A stretch of 64,000 nt of DNA from assembly GCF_001005725.1 (NCBI RefSeq), contig NZ_LBIC01000018.1, positions 22,459-86,458 on the forward strand. Direction: 5' to 3'. The notes under the pieces were generated by a model, which saw only the letters and a list, made by a program, of their open reading frames with translations, did no database searches and was not told the origin of the DNA. Made by a program: the position numbers and the translations under genes. The DNA comes from Sphingobium chungbukense (lineage in GTDB: Bacteria; Pseudomonadota; Alphaproteobacteria; Sphingomonadales; Sphingomonadaceae). The number at the start of each line of letters is the position of its first letter. The first letter of the stretch is position 1. Positions 16,966 through 26,132 of the stretch are shown here, piece by piece.

Positions 16966-18075
16966 TCAACCCTCCAGTGACGCGTTATCGCCCTGCAGCT
17001 TCAGGCGCACGAAGGGAGCGAAAGTTCCACCAAAGCTCCGGTCCCCATCTACCCGCCAGTCATCGACGAAGCTGGTGACCGAGAGATCAGGCAGCACAAG
17101 CCAGCTATAGGCCTGTGCAGGCGCTTCAGGCGGGTTCGCGAACACGAGTCCGGTGCCGTTAATCGGCCGCCATCCCTTCAGCAAATGCTCCGAAACCATG
17201 CCGTAAAGGCCGGTGGGGCCTACCGGACCTGCAGGGTCGAACACATGCTTCTGTGTCGACCAAAACAAATAATAAAAACCGTCGCGATGGATGACATGTG
17301 GGCGTTCCAGTTCATTGTTAAGCCCGTCGGCGCTGATGACGGGCGAAATCGTGGACCATCCCGTTGGTGCTGCCTTATCCGCGACGGCAACGCCAACCAC
17401 GCCGTTATAGCTGGACTGGGAAGAGGCGCACGAACCGGCAAAGAACAGATAGTCGCTCCCACCTATCGGATCGCGAAAGAAAGCGGGATCGCGAAACGCC
17501 TTGATCTGGCCGACAATGGCGGGCCCCTGAAGAGTGCTCATGTAATGCGCTGGGTCCCGCTCGACGATTTCCCGCAGCCCACGCCAGTCGATAAGACGGG
17601 GATCGCCAAACACTCCGTCGAGTGTCGCCTCGGCTGAAAAGATGCGTTGCTCGAAGGATGGGATTGCCTCCCCCCGCCTGCCGGTTGCCGTGAAATAGAG
17701 CGTCACCGTCATTCCGTCATCGCCCACAACGGCGGAGCCCGACCATTCCCGGCTACCGGGGGAAAAGGTTTCCGGCATTGCCGGACCCAAATGACGCCAG
17801 CCTTGAGCTTCCCGCAGGATCAGGTGGATACGTGCATGACCATGGCGGTCGTCCGGGTCATCGAAACGCGGCGCACCTAGCGCCATCCATATCTCCCGGC
17901 CTTCGGGCAGGCGATATGGATGACCGTCTACATGTTGGATCGGCCAGGCATCCCAGATGCCCAGCTCATCGCATATGGGAATGACATCCTGAACGGCTAT
18001 CCGCGCGGTGCAAGAAACATCCCCATCTGTAAGTGCAGCGACATGATTTGCGGTCCAGAAAGTGAGGTTTGTCAT
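16966..18075 (-). CDS. GH68 family enzyme (levansucrase/sucrase-like)
   Basis: This 369-residue enzyme has the three GH68 landmarks in order: nucleophile Asp42 in IWDAWPIQ, the transition-state aspartate in AFRDPAFF, and the acid/base glutamate in NNELERPHV. The supporting motif REWSGSAVV is also present. GH68 enzymes split sucrose and either transfer fructose to build levan or release it. The protein is shorter than typical secreted levansucrases and lacks an N-terminal signal, so it is either cytoplasmic or exported without a leader as in Zymomonas. A fructokinase-like gene 4 bp downstream argues for a catabolic sucrase/fructosidase. It heads a four-gene operon preceded by a LacI-type operator at 18391. 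Confidence 0.9.
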   Translation of the reverse strand: MTNLTFWTANHVAALTDGDVSCTARIAVQDVIPICDELGIWDAWPIQHVDGHPYRLPEGREIWMALGAPRFDDPDDRHGHARIHLILREAQGWRHLGPAMPETFSPGSREWSGSAVVGDDGMTVTLYFTATGRRGEAIPSFEQRIFSAEATLDGVFGDPRLIDWRGLREIVERDPAHYMSTLQGPAIVGQIKAFRDPAFFRDPIGGSDYLFFAGSCASSQSSYNGVVGVAVADKAAPTGWSTISPVISADGLNNELERPHVIHRDGFYYLFWSTQKHVFDPAGPVGPTGLYGMVSEHLLKGWRPINGTGLVFANPPEAPAQAYSWLVLPDLSVTSFVDDWRVDGDRSFGGTFAPFVRLKLQGDNASLEG

Positions 18076-18390
18076 ACCGTGGCGCAGCCCATTGATAGTG
18101 AGAGAAAGTAGCGGCGTTGCGCCCCGGACTGTGTGCAGATCAGCCCGGGGCGCCGCCCGGAAGGGATGCGGAGGCTATGCTTTCACCGCGTTCCTGCCCG
18201 GAACCTTATTATTAGTAGGACTTGGCAGACGAGCATCCGCTTCCAAGCAACAGGACGCAGGCATTCAGATACGCCCCCAGCCCTCAGGACAGCGCCTAAC
18301 CAGATGAGAAGCGCCTTCAGGGAGGATGCTGGACCGCCCGAAATCAACATGTCTTCGCCCCTCCCCCGCCATCAAGTCCCTGCACAACAT

Positions 18391-18406
18391 ATGCAATCGT
18401 TTGCAT
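18391..18406. promoter_or_regulatory. LacI-type operator upstream of the GH68 operon
   Basis: The 16-bp near-palindrome ATGCAATCGTTTGCAT (14 of 16 positions symmetric) lies 316 bp upstream of the GH68 start, between that operon and the transporter gene. It matches the other operators of this locus. Confidence 0.8.
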
Positions 18407-18439
18407 TAGTCAAGTCCGAATTTCAGTTAAAGGGACGAT

Positions 18440-19900
18440 TCAAGCTGCGGCAGCCATGTCCTGAGTGCCGCTTCGGCGCCGGGCCAATGTCTGCAAGATC
18501 TGTTCGTGGCGCCGTCGGCTGAGCCTGTTCCCGAACGCAAATGGCAGGATGAAGCAAAATGCAATCGCGTGGCCGCCACCCCATATCAGCCCAAGCAGGG
18601 TCGCAGAATCCTCCGGGAGTTGAGCGACAGATCCAGTGCTCGTCTTCAATCCCACCAGCGTCAATATCATACCCGCGATCAGTGAGCCGATCCCTGTCGC
18701 AGCCTTTGCCGCGAATACAAGCGAGCTGAAGAATAAGGCTTCGCACCGTTGACTGAACTTCAACTCATGCTCATCGACGGCATCTGCAATCTGCGAAGTG
18801 AATGCAATGAAAAACAGCGAATTGCATGCCCCGAAAATCGCGCTCGCTACTGAAAGAATAATGATCGCAATCGTATTTGGAAATGGCCTGAAGAAAAAAT
18901 AGGCTATCAGAACTGCCGTGATCTGGCTCAATGCTATGATCCAGACTCCCAATATCACTACTTCACGCTTTTCCCTCCATTTCAAAAGCATTGCGGTGGC
19001 CGGGATGCCCAGGAGCAAGCCTGCCTGAAAGCTCAACAGAGGAATTTGATTGAGCGACGCAGGAAGCTTCCAGAAATAGCTGTAAGCGTAGAGATTGAGC
19101 GCATTCATGCTACCAGCAGTCGTCAGCGCGATCAGGCTGGCACAGAAAAGGAAAAGGAAAGTCGGATTGCGAGCCAGGTCTCGCAAATCTGCCAGCATCG
19201 ACTTGGACGTGGCCGCCCGCGGCAAATGTTCCATAGGGCTTGTCCGAACCGCGCGCCGGACGCCGAGAATACAGATTAGCCCCATCACAAGAACCACCGA
19301 GGACAGGAGCAGGCCCAGCAGCAGATAGGCTGTGCGAGACGAGTAGGCCGCCTGTGTCGCAAAGATATAGCCGAAGGCAGGCGCAATGGTCAGAACCGTG
19401 CCGACAAATCCAAAGATCATCCGATACACAGTGACGCTGGAACGTTCGTCGTAATCACTTGTGAGTTCAGCCGTGAGCGCCGCATAAGGAAGTGCAAAAA
19501 GCGATGTTCCGATCCGCAGCGCAATATTCAGAGAAAGCGCCAGAGCCATACCGGCAAATGTGCCGCCGAATAGCGGGAGAGCGAAGAGGCCGATTGACGC
19601 GGCGCAGACGAGCGGCAGTCCCGCGATCATATACGGCAGGCGACGCCCCCATTTGGACCGCGTGCGATCTGATAGCGAACCAATACAAGGGTCGGCGATC
19701 GCGTCGACGACCAATGACAGGAAGATGATGAGGCCGGCCATTGCGGGGGAAAACCCGGCCACGTTAGTCAGATAGAACAGGAGGAAGGTATTGGCCACGA
19801 AGGTGGCGGAGACCTCCACCCCTTGACCGGAACCAAAAAGAAGCTTGGTTCTGATGGGTATCCTTTGGGATCGTTCCAACTTCTGCCCCTCCTGACTCAC
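18440..19900 (-). CDS. GPH-type (MelB-like) sugar:cation symporter
   Basis: This 486-residue protein has about twelve membrane helices. The MFS_2/GPH pattern is visible in KLLFGSGQGVEVSATFVANTF, FLSLVVDAIADPCIGSLSDRTRSKWGRRLPYM near helix 2-3, and YDERSSVTVYRMIFGFVG. These transporters move glycosides or disaccharides across the inner membrane with protons or sodium. It is divergent from the TonB receptor gene, with two LacI-type operators in the 216-bp gap, so both transporters should be controlled together. It would supply the disaccharide to the cytoplasmic GH68 enzyme. Confidence 0.9.
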   Translation of the reverse strand: MSQEGQKLERSQRIPIRTKLLFGSGQGVEVSATFVANTFLLFYLTNVAGFSPAMAGLIIFLSLVVDAIADPCIGSLSDRTRSKWGRRLPYMIAGLPLVCAASIGLFALPLFGGTFAGMALALSLNIALRIGTSLFALPYAALTAELTSDYDERSSVTVYRMIFGFVGTVLTIAPAFGYIFATQAAYSSRTAYLLLGLLLSSVVLVMGLICILGVRRAVRTSPMEHLPRAATSKSMLADLRDLARNPTFLFLFCASLIALTTAGSMNALNLYAYSYFWKLPASLNQIPLLSFQAGLLLGIPATAMLLKWREKREVVILGVWIIALSQITAVLIAYFFFRPFPNTIAIIILSVASAIFGACNSLFFIAFTSQIADAVDEHELKFSQRCEALFFSSLVFAAKAATGIGSLIAGMILTLVGLKTSTGSVAQLPEDSATLLGLIWGGGHAIAFCFILPFAFGNRLSRRRHEQILQTLARRRSGTQDMAAAA

Positions 19901-19922
19901 AACACCTCTCCGTCACTATTTT

Positions 19923-19938
19923 ATGCAAAGGTTTGCAT
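19923..19938. promoter_or_regulatory. LacI-type operator at the transporter promoter
   Basis: ATGCAAAGGTTTGCAT lies 23 bp upstream of the GPH transporter start on the minus strand. It differs from the TonB-receptor operator only at the first base. Confidence 0.85.
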
Positions 19939-20041
19939 ATAATGGAAAGGAATCTCACGCAAGGATAACTTGTTTCCCCGCATTGATCCGTGGAATTGGA
20001 GCCCGCGATCATTTATCGCCGCAGTTCTCATTTAAAATTCC

Positions 20042-20057
20042 TTGCAAAGGTTTGCAT
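20042..20057. promoter_or_regulatory. LacI-type operator at the TonB-receptor promoter
   Basis: TTGCAAAGGTTTGCAT lies 60 bp upstream of the TonB receptor ATG at 20117. It covers an in-frame TTG that could be mistaken for a start codon, which argues against an N-terminal extension. Confidence 0.85.
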
Positions 20058-20116
20058 CAGAAGATATGACGGTAAACGATTGCATGCATAAACCGATAAT
20101 TCGAGGGGAAACTGAA

Positions 20117-22276
20117 ATGAGACATGTTATCCTGGCTACCTGCGTGTCCGCGATTGCGCTGGCGACTTCCGCCGCCGCTCAAACGGCGCCCCCTCCCGCG
20201 ACAGCAGCGGGTGATGCCGACGAAAGCCGAAATGCCCGGCTGAATGACGACATCATCGTCACTGCGTCGAAATCTTCAGCACAGCGGCTCGTCGAAGCGC
20301 CGCTAGCCATTCAGGCTATTTCCGGCGAGGAGCTGGCGGGTAGGAATATCCGCAACGCAGACAGCCTGATCACCGCGATCCCCGGTGCTTCGCAGTCAGA
20401 GCAGTTGGGCGAGTTCCTGCGCGCATACTCGATTCGCGGTTCTGGCACGGGCGGCGGCATTGGCGATACGCTCGTAGGCTATTATCTCGACGAAACGCCT
20501 TACATCATTCCCAATGCCCAGTTTGCTCCGCAGCCCAGGCTGATGGACCTTGATCGCGTGGAAATTCTACGCGGCCCTTACGGCACGCTCTATGGTGCGG
20601 GCGCGATGGGCGGGACGATCATCTACCACACGAAAAACCCTGACCTTTCCAAGTTCACCGCCGACGCGGAAGCTTATGTCGCCAATGTAAAATCCGCGAG
20701 CAAGGCAGCCTACGGTTTTGCGGGGGCGGTCTCCATTCCGATCGTAGCCGACGAACTCGCGATCCGCGTCAGCGGCGGCTATGATTACCGGCCCGGTTTT
20801 GCCGATGTGTACGCTGGCGCGCCGGTCGGGACTCCGTTCAAACGCAATGCCAATGACGTAGATCATCGCGACCTTCGCGTCGTTGCGCTTTGGAAGCCAA
20901 GCGACGCCTTGAGCGTCAAGCTGCAATATCAACATTTCGATGGCTACCAGCATTATAGCCAGCAGATGAGCTCGGTCGATCCGTATTACTTCAGAGATTA
21001 TGGTACTGTTCCCGGGTTCGAGAAGACCAATAATAATTTGTATGCGGGGTCCATCGATCTGGACGTTGGCTTCGCCACGCTCACCAGCTCGACCGGCTAT
21101 GTTGATTTCAGCACCAGCTATCTTACCAGCCTGAACTTGGCTTTCCTGGGCGGAATTGGTGAGCTCGGAAACGGCTATGACGGCTACAGCTTTAGCCAGG
21201 AACTGCGACTCGCTTCCAATAGCGGAGGACCGTTACACTGGGTGCTCGGCGGTTTTTACAACAAGGCCAAGAATGCGTTTAGTCAAACGGTAGACTTCCC
21301 CGTCCCCCTCCTCAACGGCTTGGGTGTGACTACAACTCGGACGAAAAACTATTCCGGCTTTGGCGAGATCAGCTATGATCTTGCCGATGGGAAGCTCGTT
21401 CCCCTGGCTGGTATCCGCGTCTATCACGATGACCGAAACTTCACGAGCATACAGGCTGCCGCGCCGAGCACAGGCGGATCGTCCTCGCCCACCGTTGTCA
21501 CCTGGCGTGCCAACCTCGCCTACCATCCCAACCGTGACACGACCATCTACCTGAACGCGGGCACGGGCTTTCGAAGCGGCATCGTGCAGTCTCAGTTGCA
21601 GGTCAACGCCCTGCTCCTTGACAACATTGATGGGATGGGCGCGTTGAAGCCAGACCGAATGCGCAACCTGGAGCTGGGGCTTAAGGGAAGGCTGCGGGAC
21701 GCGCGGCTGAGCTATGAGATCAATATCTATGATCTGCGATACAAAGACATCCAGTCGGCTCTGGTGACGAGTTCCGGCGTGGCAGCTTTCGCTTCTCTTG
21801 GCACTGCCCGCATCCGCGGGATTGATCTCTCGCTTCAATGGGAGCCCGTGGTCGGCCTGACGCTCGGCGTTTCGGGTGATGTCAACAACTCTGAATATGT
21901 CTCCGTTAACCCCGCAGTGGCGAGTGGTATTGGGCCTACGGTTGCAGTCGGCAACCGGATCATCAACCAGCCACGTTGGACCGCACGTGCCGACATCGGC
22001 TACACTACGCCGCTGGGCGATGACCTTTCACTGTATTTCAACGGCTCTGCCTCCTTCAGTGACAATCGCCTGAACCAGTTTGGCAATCTCACCGCTAAGA
22101 CCGCTATCGTCGATGGGAATATCGGCCTTCGCAAAGGTAATATTGAAGCCGAGCTTTACGCTCAGAACATCACCAACGAACGTGGCCCGTGGTTCATCCG
22201 GCAATATAATCCGGACCTGATCGGGGGCCCGACTCCGCAAACGGTGGGCCTGCGCGTTCGGCTGCATTATAAATAA
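20117..22276 (+). CDS. TonB-dependent receptor of the sugar locus
   Basis: This predicted 719-residue outer-membrane receptor starts at ATG 20117 behind a GAGGGGAAA ribosome site, with a Sec signal ending SAAAQ. The TonB-box-like stretch DDIIVTASK is followed by the plug domain (LVEAPLAIQAISGEEL...VEILRGPYGTLYGAGAMGGTI). A 22-strand-type barrel follows, ending in the aromatic-terminated VGLRVRLHYK. Such receptors import large or scarce sugars energised by TonB. Divergence from a sugar symporter and the shared operator point to uptake of sucrose, a fructo-oligosaccharide or a derivative. The exact ligand is unknown. Confidence 0.92.
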   Translation: MRHVILATCVSAIALATSAAAQTAPPPATAAGDADESRNARLNDDIIVTASKSSAQRLVEAPLAIQAISGEELAGRNIRNADSLITAIPGASQSEQLGEFLRAYSIRGSGTGGGIGDTLVGYYLDETPYIIPNAQFAPQPRLMDLDRVEILRGPYGTLYGAGAMGGTIIYHTKNPDLSKFTADAEAYVANVKSASKAAYGFAGAVSIPIVADELAIRVSGGYDYRPGFADVYAGAPVGTPFKRNANDVDHRDLRVVALWKPSDALSVKLQYQHFDGYQHYSQQMSSVDPYYFRDYGTVPGFEKTNNNLYAGSIDLDVGFATLTSSTGYVDFSTSYLTSLNLAFLGGIGELGNGYDGYSFSQELRLASNSGGPLHWVLGGFYNKAKNAFSQTVDFPVPLLNGLGVTTTRTKNYSGFGEISYDLADGKLVPLAGIRVYHDDRNFTSIQAAAPSTGGSSSPTVVTWRANLAYHPNRDTTIYLNAGTGFRSGIVQSQLQVNALLLDNIDGMGALKPDRMRNLELGLKGRLRDARLSYEINIYDLRYKDIQSALVTSSGVAAFASLGTARIRGIDLSLQWEPVVGLTLGVSGDVNNSEYVSVNPAVASGIGPTVAVGNRIINQPRWTARADIGYTTPLGDDLSLYFNGSASFSDNRLNQFGNLTAKTAIVDGNIGLRKGNIEAELYAQNITNERGPWFIRQYNPDLIGGPTPQTVGLRVRLHYK

Positions 22277-22286
22277 GGACCGAAGC

Positions 22287-22381
22287 ATGGCGAGCTGTCG
22301 TTTATCGACAACTCGCCATCCGAGAGCCCGGAGTGTTGGAAAGAAAATAGTCTGGTCCCGGGCGACAAGATGTCGCTCGGG
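22287..22381 (+). terminator. Two hairpins after the TonB receptor gene
   Basis: ATGGCGAG/CTCGCCAT with an inner TGTCG/CGACA (22287-22319) and CCCGGGCGACA/TGTCGCTCGGG (22357-22381) each form long stems. Neither has a T-run, so they may stabilise the receptor mRNA or act as weak terminators. Confidence 0.5.
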
Positions 22382-22469
22382 ATCAAGCATAAGCAGCGTA
22401 TGCATCAAACAGCGGACAGGACAGGATGATGAACGACATTCTGCGTAAGCGTGGGCTGGAGGCCGCAGA

Positions 22470-24044
22470 TCAGGCGGCTTCGGCGATCGGTTGCTGATCT
22501 GGTCGCCAATTCCAGGGCATGAGTTCATCCCAGCGAGCGGCAGGCCAGTTGCCGGCGATCTTGGCGATAACGTCGGCAATATAGGCCTGTGGTTCGAGGC
22601 CGTTGAGCTTTGCGGTCTCGATAACGGAGTAGATGGCCGCCGCCCGATCGCCGCCTGCCTTTGATCCGGCGAACAGCCAGTTTTTACGGCCCAAGGCCAC
22701 GCATCGCATGGCACGCTCCGCAATGTTGTTATCGATCTCCAGACGCCCATCATCGAGGAAGCGCGTGAGCGCCACCCAGCGCTTGCGACCATAGGCGATC
22801 GCTTTCGCCATCTCGGACTTGGGCGAGAGGCGGCGCAGGGCATCGTCAAGTGCTTGCCGCAGCTCATCGATCAACGGCTGAGTGCGGTCGTGCCGGCTTC
22901 GTCGGCGGATCTCGGGTTGCTGGCCTTGAACCTCTGCCTCGATCTCATAGAGTTGGCCGATGCGTTCTAGCAGGTCGGTGGTGAGCGGCGTCGGCTTGGT
23001 GGCGTGGATGTCGAATATCTTCCGCCGGAAATGCGCCCAGCAAGCAACCTCGGTGACGCGGTTCGTGTCGTAGAGCTTGTCATAACCGGCGTAACCATCA
23101 GCCTGCAGGTAGCCGGCGAAGTTGGCCAGCTGACGCTGGGGATGCGCACCGGTGCGATCGGTGGTGAACTCATACCAGACGAGCGAGGGGGTCGTAGCGC
23201 CCGAGCCACGATCATCGACGGCGTAAGCCCAAAGCCTGCCGGTGGCCGTCTTGCCCCGGCCCGGATCAAGCATGGGAACAGGCGTATCGTCGGTATGGAT
23301 CTTTGAGGCGGTGAGGCCCACCTCGCGAATGCGACTGACGATCGGGTCGAGCAGCACGGATGCCTGTCCTACCCAGCCCGCCAGTGTCGATCGGTCGATC
23401 TCGACCCCCTGCGCAGCCATGATCTCGGCCTGGCGGTAAAGCGGCAGATGATGGTCGAACTTGGAGACGACAACGTGGGCCAGCGTGCCGAAGGTCGCCT
23501 TGCCGCGCGCTATCGCCTTTACCGGCACGGGCGCCTGGACGATCTTCTCGCAGGACCGGCAGCTATACTTGGGCCGGATGGTCCGAACGACACGCCATTG
23601 CACTGGCACGGCATCGAGCATCTCGTCGCTATCCTGCCCCAGAGGCCGCAGCGCTCCGCCGCAATCTGGACAGGTGCAACTGCCCTGTTCGTGCTCGATC
23701 CGCTGTTCCTCCCGCGGCAGATGAGCAGGCAGCGCACGAACAGGCGACGGCCGATCAACCTCTGCCGGATCGGCCCGGCGGGCGGCGGCGACGATGGCCT
23801 CGCCTTCGAGCTCTTCGAGCGCAAGCTCAAGCTGTGCGATCTGAGTGTCGAGCTTCTCGGACGACTTGCCGAACTGCATCCGCTTGAGGCGCGCGATCTG
23901 CACGCGCAGCGTGTCGATCAGGATGTCGCGGGCAGAAATATGGGCGTGGGCCGCCGCCAATGCAGCTTCGAGCTCGGCGATCCGAGCGTCTTTGTCAGCG
24001 GTGGAAAGGCCTGCGTCCGACACCGCGATCCTATAGCGGAACAA
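22470..24044 (-). CDS. tnpC: IS66 transposase TnpC
   Basis: This is the 524-residue DDE transposase of the IS66 element. The N-terminal coiled region (ARIAELEAALAAAHAHISARD) is followed by a zinc-ribbon CPDCGGALRPLG, then the catalytic core with IHTDDTPVPML, WAHFRRKIFDI and the conserved end VIAKIAGNWPAARWDELMPWNW. No frameshift is seen. It lies just inside the left inverted repeat. Confidence 0.95.
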   Translation of the reverse strand: MFRYRIAVSDAGLSTADKDARIAELEAALAAAHAHISARDILIDTLRVQIARLKRMQFGKSSEKLDTQIAQLELALEELEGEAIVAAARRADPAEVDRPSPVRALPAHLPREEQRIEHEQGSCTCPDCGGALRPLGQDSDEMLDAVPVQWRVVRTIRPKYSCRSCEKIVQAPVPVKAIARGKATFGTLAHVVVSKFDHHLPLYRQAEIMAAQGVEIDRSTLAGWVGQASVLLDPIVSRIREVGLTASKIHTDDTPVPMLDPGRGKTATGRLWAYAVDDRGSGATTPSLVWYEFTTDRTGAHPQRQLANFAGYLQADGYAGYDKLYDTNRVTEVACWAHFRRKIFDIHATKPTPLTTDLLERIGQLYEIEAEVQGQQPEIRRRSRHDRTQPLIDELRQALDDALRRLSPKSEMAKAIAYGRKRWVALTRFLDDGRLEIDNNIAERAMRCVALGRKNWLFAGSKAGGDRAAAIYSVIETAKLNGLEPQAYIADVIAKIAGNWPAARWDELMPWNWRPDQQPIAEAA

Positions 24045-24082
24045 TGGTCATAATGCCAGGAAAAGCGCCGGAAAATGGGCGT

Positions 24083-24430
24083 TTATCCCGCTAATGAAGG
24101 GGTGAACGTGCGCTCGGGCCGGCGCCAATCTATGCCTTCCAACAGCATGGAAAGCTGGGCTGCGGTCATCACCACCGATCCAGTCTTGGTCGATGGCCAC
24201 ACGAACCGGCCACGGTCCATCCGCTTGGAGAAAAGGCACATGCCCTGACCGTCATACCAGAGCAGCTTCACCAGATCGCCGCGCTTCCCCCTAAAGGCGA
24301 ACAGCGCGCCGGAATGCGGGCTTTGCTCCAGAACCTGCTGCGTCATCACGGCAAGGCCGTCAAAACCCTTGCGCATGTCCGTCGCCCCGCAGGCCAGGAA
24401 TATCCGCGTGGAGGGCGGCAGCGGGATCAT
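24083..24430 (-). CDS. tnpB: IS66 accessory protein TnpB
   Basis: This 115-residue protein has the IS66 Orf2 signature: FLACGATDMRKGFDGLAVM and GKRGDLVKLLWYDGQGMCLFSKR. It is required for transposition of IS66 elements by an unclear mechanism. The start overlaps the tnpA stop by 4 bp. Confidence 0.95.
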   Translation of the reverse strand: MIPLPPSTRIFLACGATDMRKGFDGLAVMTQQVLEQSPHSGALFAFRGKRGDLVKLLWYDGQGMCLFSKRMDRGRFVWPSTKTGSVVMTAAQLSMLLEGIDWRRPERTFTPSLAG

Positions 24431-24870
24431 CGCGTCAGGATACCAATCACCCGCGAAAGGGCATCGGCATCTACCGTGGCGTCCACACTCACCCTGATGC
24501 CCGACGGCAACTCGATGCCGATCACGCCATCGGTGCGCGCCGCGGTCGTCAGCGCGGGCAAGGCCAGCTGATCGCTGATCTGCACCTCCGCAAAGGCAGG
24601 CTTGATCGACTTGCGCACCCCGGCGAGCTCACCGGACATCGCCTGTCGCCGCCATGTGTAGATCGAGCCGCTGCCGACGTCATGGCGTTCACAGGCCGCG
24701 CGCACGCAGCCCTCCGGGCCGAATGCATCCCGCAGCACGGCCAGCTTCTGCTCTACCGTCCACCGCCGCCGGCCTGACACCCGGCTAACGATCTCTATCC
24801 GACTACTCATACGACCGCTCGTATGAGTAGTCGCTGCGCTGCTCGCTGAATCTTCAATCTCGTCCGACAC
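24427..24870 (-). CDS. tnpA: IS66 accessory protein TnpA
   Basis: This 147-residue protein starts at GTG 24870. A helix-turn-helix block is visible in RRWTVEQKLAVLRDAFGPEG and ERHDVGSGSIYTWRRQAM, typical of the IS66 Orf1 DNA-binding protein. The C-terminal segment IELPSGIRVSVDATVD is also family-typical. It is the first gene of the IS66 operon. Confidence 0.93.
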   Translation of the reverse strand: MSDEIEDSASSAATTHTSGRMSSRIEIVSRVSGRRRWTVEQKLAVLRDAFGPEGCVRAACERHDVGSGSIYTWRRQAMSGELAGVRKSIKPAFAEVQISDQLALPALTTAARTDGVIGIELPSGIRVSVDATVDADALSRVIGILTR

Positions 24871-25051
24871 CGGCCACCCCGCTTAAAGAGCGGCAATCAT
24901 CCCGGCTAATGGGCGCTGCGCAAGGCGGTCGCCAGACCCCGCTTACCATTCTGCCAAGCCATCAAATGGCGGAATGGCTATTGGCCAAGGGTAGTTACAA
25001 GCTGTTGGACTGAAGGATCACCAATGCGGTGCAGAGGGTGCCGAAATGCAA

Positions 25052-26113
25052 CTAGGCGGAATCCCTAACAACCAGTTCGGGCGGCAAGCGCACTGAGGAA
25101 CATGTCTCCCCCTTCATCCGCCTGAACAGAAGCTCGCACATCAATTTCGCGCCTTCTTCCAGATCCTGGCGGATGGAGGTCAGCGGCGGATTGCTCTGCG
25201 CCGCGATGGGCACATCGTCGAAGCCGATCACCGAGATGTCTTGCGGGACCCGACGTCCTCCCGCAGCGGCCGCCTGAATAACGCTCATCGCGACCACGTC
25301 CGAGGCTGCGAAAACGCCGTCGATGTCGGGGTGCTCTACCAGCAGCTGGGCAGCGGCCGAGAAAGCATCTTGCGCGGTAAGATGCGTAGGCACAAGTACA
25401 TGCGCCTCGTAAATTTCGGGCGGCAGCATCGTCTTGAAGCCTTCATACCGGGCAGCGAATTCAGGCACATCCGTGTTGCCGAGGAAAGCGAGCCGCTTCC
25501 TGCCCCTGTTCAGGAGATGTTCTGCCGCGAGCCGCCCGCCGCTGATGTTGTCCGCGCCCACGGAAACATAGCTCTGGCCCGAAGACCACTGTCCCCAGAC
25601 GACCATCGGCTCATAGCTCGACCCTACTTCCTGAAGTACCGCCGCCTGGTCAGACTGACCGATCACGAGCACGCCATCTACCCGGCTGGAGGCGATAATT
25701 TGCTTCAGCCAGGCATCCTGTTGCGGTTCTATACGTCGCAGCAGAAGATTATATCCGCGCTGGGACACCTCGTCCGCCAAATAGGCCAACATCACCATGA
25801 AAAACGGATCGCTTAGATGTTGAGACTTTTCATGTCCCAGCGGCAATATCAAGGCAATGGTATGGGACTGACGCGTGCGAAGCGTGCGAGCTGCAGGATT
25901 AACCGTATAACCGACGGCTTGCGCCAGTTCTTGAATACGCTTCCGAGTTTTGGAAGAAATGAGCTCACTGTCCGCGAGCGCACGTGACACAGTAGCCGCC
26001 GACACGCCCGCCAGCTTAGCCATTTCCTGCAATGTGCGGGCTCTGGTGCCGACCAGACTAACGGCAGCATCGGCCGTTTTCGGTCTTCTATCCGATTCCT
26101 TGGTTTTAATCAC
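25052..26113 (-). CDS. LacI-family transcriptional regulator of the sugar locus
   Basis: This 353-residue regulator has an N-terminal LacI helix-turn-helix (TLQEMAKLAGVSAATVSRAL, about 27-46) and hinge helix region, then a periplasmic-binding-protein-like sensor domain with VDGVFAASDVVAMSV and ISVIGFDDVPIAAQSNPPLTSI. It probably represses the GH68 operon, transporter and TonB receptor until a sugar ligand binds. The TTGCAAACGATAGCAA site upstream of its own start resembles the operators of those genes, implying self-regulation. Confidence 0.92.
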   Translation of the reverse strand: MIKTKESDRRPKTADAAVSLVGTRARTLQEMAKLAGVSAATVSRALADSELISSKTRKRIQELAQAVGYTVNPAARTLRTRQSHTIALILPLGHEKSQHLSDPFFMVMLAYLADEVSQRGYNLLLRRIEPQQDAWLKQIIASSRVDGVLVIGQSDQAAVLQEVGSSYEPMVVWGQWSSGQSYVSVGADNISGGRLAAEHLLNRGRKRLAFLGNTDVPEFAARYEGFKTMLPPEIYEAHVLVPTHLTAQDAFSAAAQLLVEHPDIDGVFAASDVVAMSVIQAAAAGGRRVPQDISVIGFDDVPIAAQSNPPLTSIRQDLEEGAKLMCELLFRRMKGETCSSVRLPPELVVRDSA

Positions 26114-26132
26114 AGCCCTTTAGAACAGGATT

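Larger units (their letters stand above)
22445..24946 (-). mobile_element. Intact IS66-family insertion sequence
   Basis: The 2502-bp element carries tnpA, tnpB and tnpC on the minus strand. Its ends are inverted repeats beginning GTAAGCG (18 of 22 bases matching), and it is flanked on both sides by the same 8-bp target duplication, CATTCTGC (22437-22444 and 24947-24954). The perfect duplication and intact genes indicate a recent insertion between the TonB receptor and the LacI gene. Confidence 0.95.
22426..25013 (+). pseudogene. Small open frame split by the IS66 element
   Basis: Removing the IS66 element and one copy of CATTCTGC joins 22426-22444 to 24955 onward. The joined frame reads ATG ATG AAC GAC ATT CTG CCA, continues for about 25 codons and ends with TGA at 25011-25013, behind an ACAGG ribosome site. 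It may be a tiny gene or the 5' fragment of a larger one already truncated. No family is recognised. It would have been co-transcribed with the TonB receptor. Confidence 0.4.

Noticed and set aside
20042..20116. N-terminal extension of the TonB receptor from a TTG start
   Set aside because: The TTG lies inside a LacI operator, and the signal peptide begins at ATG 20117.
22287..22381. Riboswitch after the TonB receptor
   Set aside because: Only simple hairpins without conserved riboswitch motifs are seen.
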